DNA from: Planctomycetota bacterium
GTDB lineage: Bacteria > Planctomycetota > UBA1135 > GCA-002686595
Direction: 5' to 3'
Assembly: GCA_027623615.1 (NCBI GenBank)
Contig: JAQBVH010000148.1
Coordinates: forward strand, 1 to 7,354
Length of the DNA: 7,354 bases
Below, in pieces: positions 5,730-7,354 of this stretch. Position 1 is the stretch's first letter, and each line of letters opens with the position of its first letter. Made by a program: the position numbers and the translations under genes. The notes under the pieces are model-generated. The model did not search any database, had not been told where the DNA came from, and saw only the letters and a list, made by a program, of their open reading frames with translations.

Positions 5730-7205
5730 TCAGACCGTCACGTTGTCCCGCCGGCAGCCGCGCTCGTCCTCGATCGCCTTGAGGCGTTCCAGGGTCACAT
5801 CCTCGGTCGGGTATTCGCCCGTGAAGCACGCGTTGCAGAACTTCTCGATCTTCTCGTTGCCCTCGCGGGCGGCGGTGTTCATCGCTTCGCGGTCGAGGTA
5901 GAGGACGAAGTCGGCGTCCAGGGCCTCCGCGATCTGCTCGGTGGTCTTGCCCGTCGCGATGAACTCCTTCTTGCTCGCCATGTCGATGCCGTAGGGGCAC
6001 GGGGCGATGAGCGGCGGGCTCGTGATGCCGAGGTAGACCTTGCGCGCGCCAGCCTTGCGGGCCATCGCGACGATGCTGCGCGAGGTGTTGCCGCGCACGA
6101 TCGAGTCGTCGATCAGCAGCACGTCCTTGCCCTCGAACTCGAGCGGGATCGGGTTCAGCTTGCGGCGGATCGAGGTCTTGCGGGTCTGCTGGTCGGGCAT
6201 GATGAACGTGCGCCCGACGTAGCGGTTCTTGACCAGGCCCTCGCGGTAGGAGATGCCGAGCTGGTCGGCGACACCCATGGCCGCGTCGCGGGAGGAGTCC
6301 GGGACCGGGATGACCACGTCCGGGCGCGGGGCGCCCGATTCCTTCCACTGGGCGCCGAGGCGGTGCCCGAAGCGGCGGCGGGTCTTGTAGACCGAGATGT
6401 CGTCGAGGAACGAGTCCGGCCGCGCGAAGTACACCAGCTCGAAGATGCAGGGCCGGTGCGGCTTGTCCGTCAGCTGCTCGAGGTGGATCTGGCGGTCCGC
6501 GTCGACGAACAGGGCCTGGCCCGGACCGATGTCGCGGGTGCGCGTGTAACCGTTGACGTCGAGCACGACGCTCTCGGAGGCCGCGGCGAACCAGTGGCCC
6601 TCCTCGGTATCCTTCTCGCCCATGCAGATCGGCTTGATGCCGTAGGGGTAGCGGAACGCGACCATGCCCACGTCCGCGATGGTGGCGCACACCGAATAGG
6701 CTCCCTTGACGATCTCGTACACCGAGCGCACCGCGTGGAACACGTCCTCGGGCTCGAGCTTGGGCTTGATCGCCAGGCGCTCGGCCAGGGCCTTCTGAAA
6801 GACGAAGAGGATGACCTCGAGGTCGCAGCTCGAGTTCAGCCGCACTCCGCCGCCGCGGAAGCTCTTCTCGGACAGCTCGTGGAAGTTGGTGACGTTGCCG
6901 TTGTGCACCATCGCCACCCCGATCGGAAAGGTGTGGTGGAACGGCTGGGCGTCCTCCTCCTCGTTGCCTCCCACGGTGGGGTAGCGCACGTGACCCACCC
7001 CCAGGTGCCCCCGCAGGCGCTTCATGTTGTCCTCGTTGAAGACCTCGACCACCAGGCCGAAGCCCTTCTTGACGTTGAACTTGGAGGAGTGGGTGGTGAT
7101 CCCGGCCGCGTCCTGACCGCGGTGCTGGACCGCGAGGAGACCTTCGTAGATCTCGCCCGCGACGTCGACCCCGTCAGGGCCGTAGATGCCAATGAAGCCG
7201 CACAT
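5730..7205 (-). CDS. purF: Amidophosphoribosyltransferase (glutamine PRPP amidotransferase)
   Basis: A 491-residue cytoplasmic enzyme that makes 5-phosphoribosylamine from PRPP and glutamine, the first committed step of purine synthesis. The N-terminal Ntn glutaminase domain has the nucleophile Cys2 right after Met, QHRGQDAAGI (27-36), GHVRYPT with Arg74 (71-77), HNGN (101-104) and Asp128. The C-terminal phosphoribosyltransferase domain has PVPDSSRDAA (300-309), KNRYVGRTFI (326-335) and the PRPP loop LLIDDSIVRGNTS (363-375). Cys253, Cys403, Cys457 and Cys460 (CNACFTGEYPT) align with the four 4Fe-4S ligands of Bacillus subtilis PurF. The start is certain: the Cys must become N-terminal, and an in-frame TAG (7214-7212) lies only two codons upstream, so there is no propeptide. 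There is no Shine-Dalgarno sequence. A promoter-like pair and an inverted repeat lie just upstream. The gene converges on the Ig-like gene with a 46-base gap. Length is close to that of E. coli PurF. Confidence 0.98.
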   Translation of the reverse strand: MCGFIGIYGPDGVDVAGEIYEGLLAVQHRGQDAAGITTHSSKFNVKKGFGLVVEVFNEDNMKRLRGHLGVGHVRYPTVGGNEEEDAQPFHHTFPIGVAMVHNGNVTNFHELSEKSFRGGGVRLNSSCDLEVILFVFQKALAERLAIKPKLEPEDVFHAVRSVYEIVKGAYSVCATIADVGMVAFRYPYGIKPICMGEKDTEEGHWFAAASESVVLDVNGYTRTRDIGPGQALFVDADRQIHLEQLTDKPHRPCIFELVYFARPDSFLDDISVYKTRRRFGHRLGAQWKESGAPRPDVVIPVPDSSRDAAMGVADQLGISYREGLVKNRYVGRTFIMPDQQTRKTSIRRKLNPIPLEFEGKDVLLIDDSIVRGNTSRSIVAMARKAGARKVYLGITSPPLIAPCPYGIDMASKKEFIATGKTTEQIAEALDADFVLYLDREAMNTAAREGNEKIEKFCNACFTGEYPTEDVTLERLKAIEDERGCRRDNVTV

Positions 7206-7214
7206 GGTGGACTA

Positions 7215-7267
7215 GCAGCCCGGGTCCGAGGTCGGGGGGAGTGAAGAGGTGGACCGGGCCGGGCTGC
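7215..7267. promoter_or_regulatory. Inverted repeat in the purF 5' region
   Basis: GCAGCCCGG (7215-7223) and CCGGGCTGC (7259-7267) are perfect 9-bp inverted repeats 35 bases apart. GTCC (7224-7227) can pair with GGAC (7251-7254) across a 4-base bulge. The outer arm overlaps the start point expected from the promoter at 7269-7297; the inner arm ends 10 bases before the purF ATG. It could be a repressor operator with two half-sites, or, if transcription starts further upstream, a leader hairpin. Confidence 0.45.
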
Positions 7268-7268
7268 C

Positions 7269-7297
7269 AAGATAGGCCGCCCCCGGGAAGCGAACAA
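7269..7297 (-). promoter_or_regulatory. purF: Probable sigma70-type promoter of purF
   Basis: On the minus strand TTGTTC (7297-7292) is followed after exactly 17 bases by TATCTT (7274-7269), 64 bases before the purF start. It matches TTGACA at 3 of 6 and TATAAT at 4 of 6 positions. In such GC-rich DNA, a pair with ideal spacing stands out. Transcription would begin near 7262, inside the outer arm of the inverted repeat. Confidence 0.45.
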
Positions 7298-7309
7298 GCT
7301 GACCGGGCG

Positions 7310-7354
7310 CTATCCCTCGAGCGATCGGCCGACGATCTCACCCGTGTTCTTCGA
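7310..7354 (-). CDS. Possible 3' end of an upstream gene (14 codons)
   Basis: Read from the right edge on the minus strand, one frame gives a short peptide ending in GEIVGRSLEG and a TAG at 7312-7310. It could be the C-terminus of a gene in the same direction as purF, ending about 105 bases before it. Another minus-strand frame stays open over the same bases and the third stops within a few codons, so the assignment is weak. I do not recognise the peptide. Confidence 0.2.
   Translation of the reverse strand, partial: SKNTGEIVGRSLEG

Noticed and set aside
6363..7244. 293-codon plus-strand open frame, and a 345-codon minus frame at 5653-6690
   Set aside because: Both are shadows of purF, whose own frame has every catalytic motif.

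Overview
This is a GC-rich bacterial window with tightly packed genes on both strands and no RNA genes, insertion sequences or CRISPR arrays that I can see. Apart from a Met-Cys-initiated PurF, the content is accessory: an ABC exporter, two glycosyltransferases, a remnant of a secreted FG-GAP/VCBS-type protein and an anchored Ig-like surface protein. High GC, FG-GAP and Ig-like surface repeats, and the rarity of Shine-Dalgarno sequences would suit a Planctomycetota (or Myxococcota/Acidobacteriota-like) genome. That is an inference from style, not a demonstrated assignment.

Layout. (1) Positions 1-1222, minus strand: an ABC-2 type exporter pair. The ATPase (1222-293) overlaps by ATGA the start of a membrane protein that runs off the left edge. 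(2) 1395 to about 1619, plus: the first ~75 codons of a secreted FG-GAP/VCBS protein (signal peptide plus one DxDxDG calcium-type motif). It ends abruptly where it meets the 3' end of a convergent gene. (3) 1643-4861: two divergent glycosyltransferase genes sharing a ~100-base promoter region. The minus gene (3277-1643) is a CgeB-like enzyme with a Rossmann/MAF-like N-terminal region. The plus gene (3380-4861) is a GT4-type enzyme with a helical/TPR tail. (4) 5019-5683, plus: a membrane-anchored protein with two Ig-like repeats, split by a -1 frameshift in a G6 tract. (5) 7205-5730, minus: purF, with a good sigma70-like promoter and an inverted repeat overlapping its predicted start point. A few codons of another minus-strand gene may lie at the right edge.

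How they may work together. PurF is the committed step of purine synthesis and is independent of the rest. The two glycosyltransferases probably build or decorate a surface glycan or glycoprotein; the ABC exporter and the two envelope-directed proteins are compatible with a cell-surface region, but nothing in the sequence links them directly. The most notable points are the broken Ig-like gene, the truncated FG-GAP gene with a hairpin and short direct repeats at the break, the unusual domain make-up of both glycosyltransferases, and a PurF that keeps all four Fe-S cysteines yet cannot have a propeptide.
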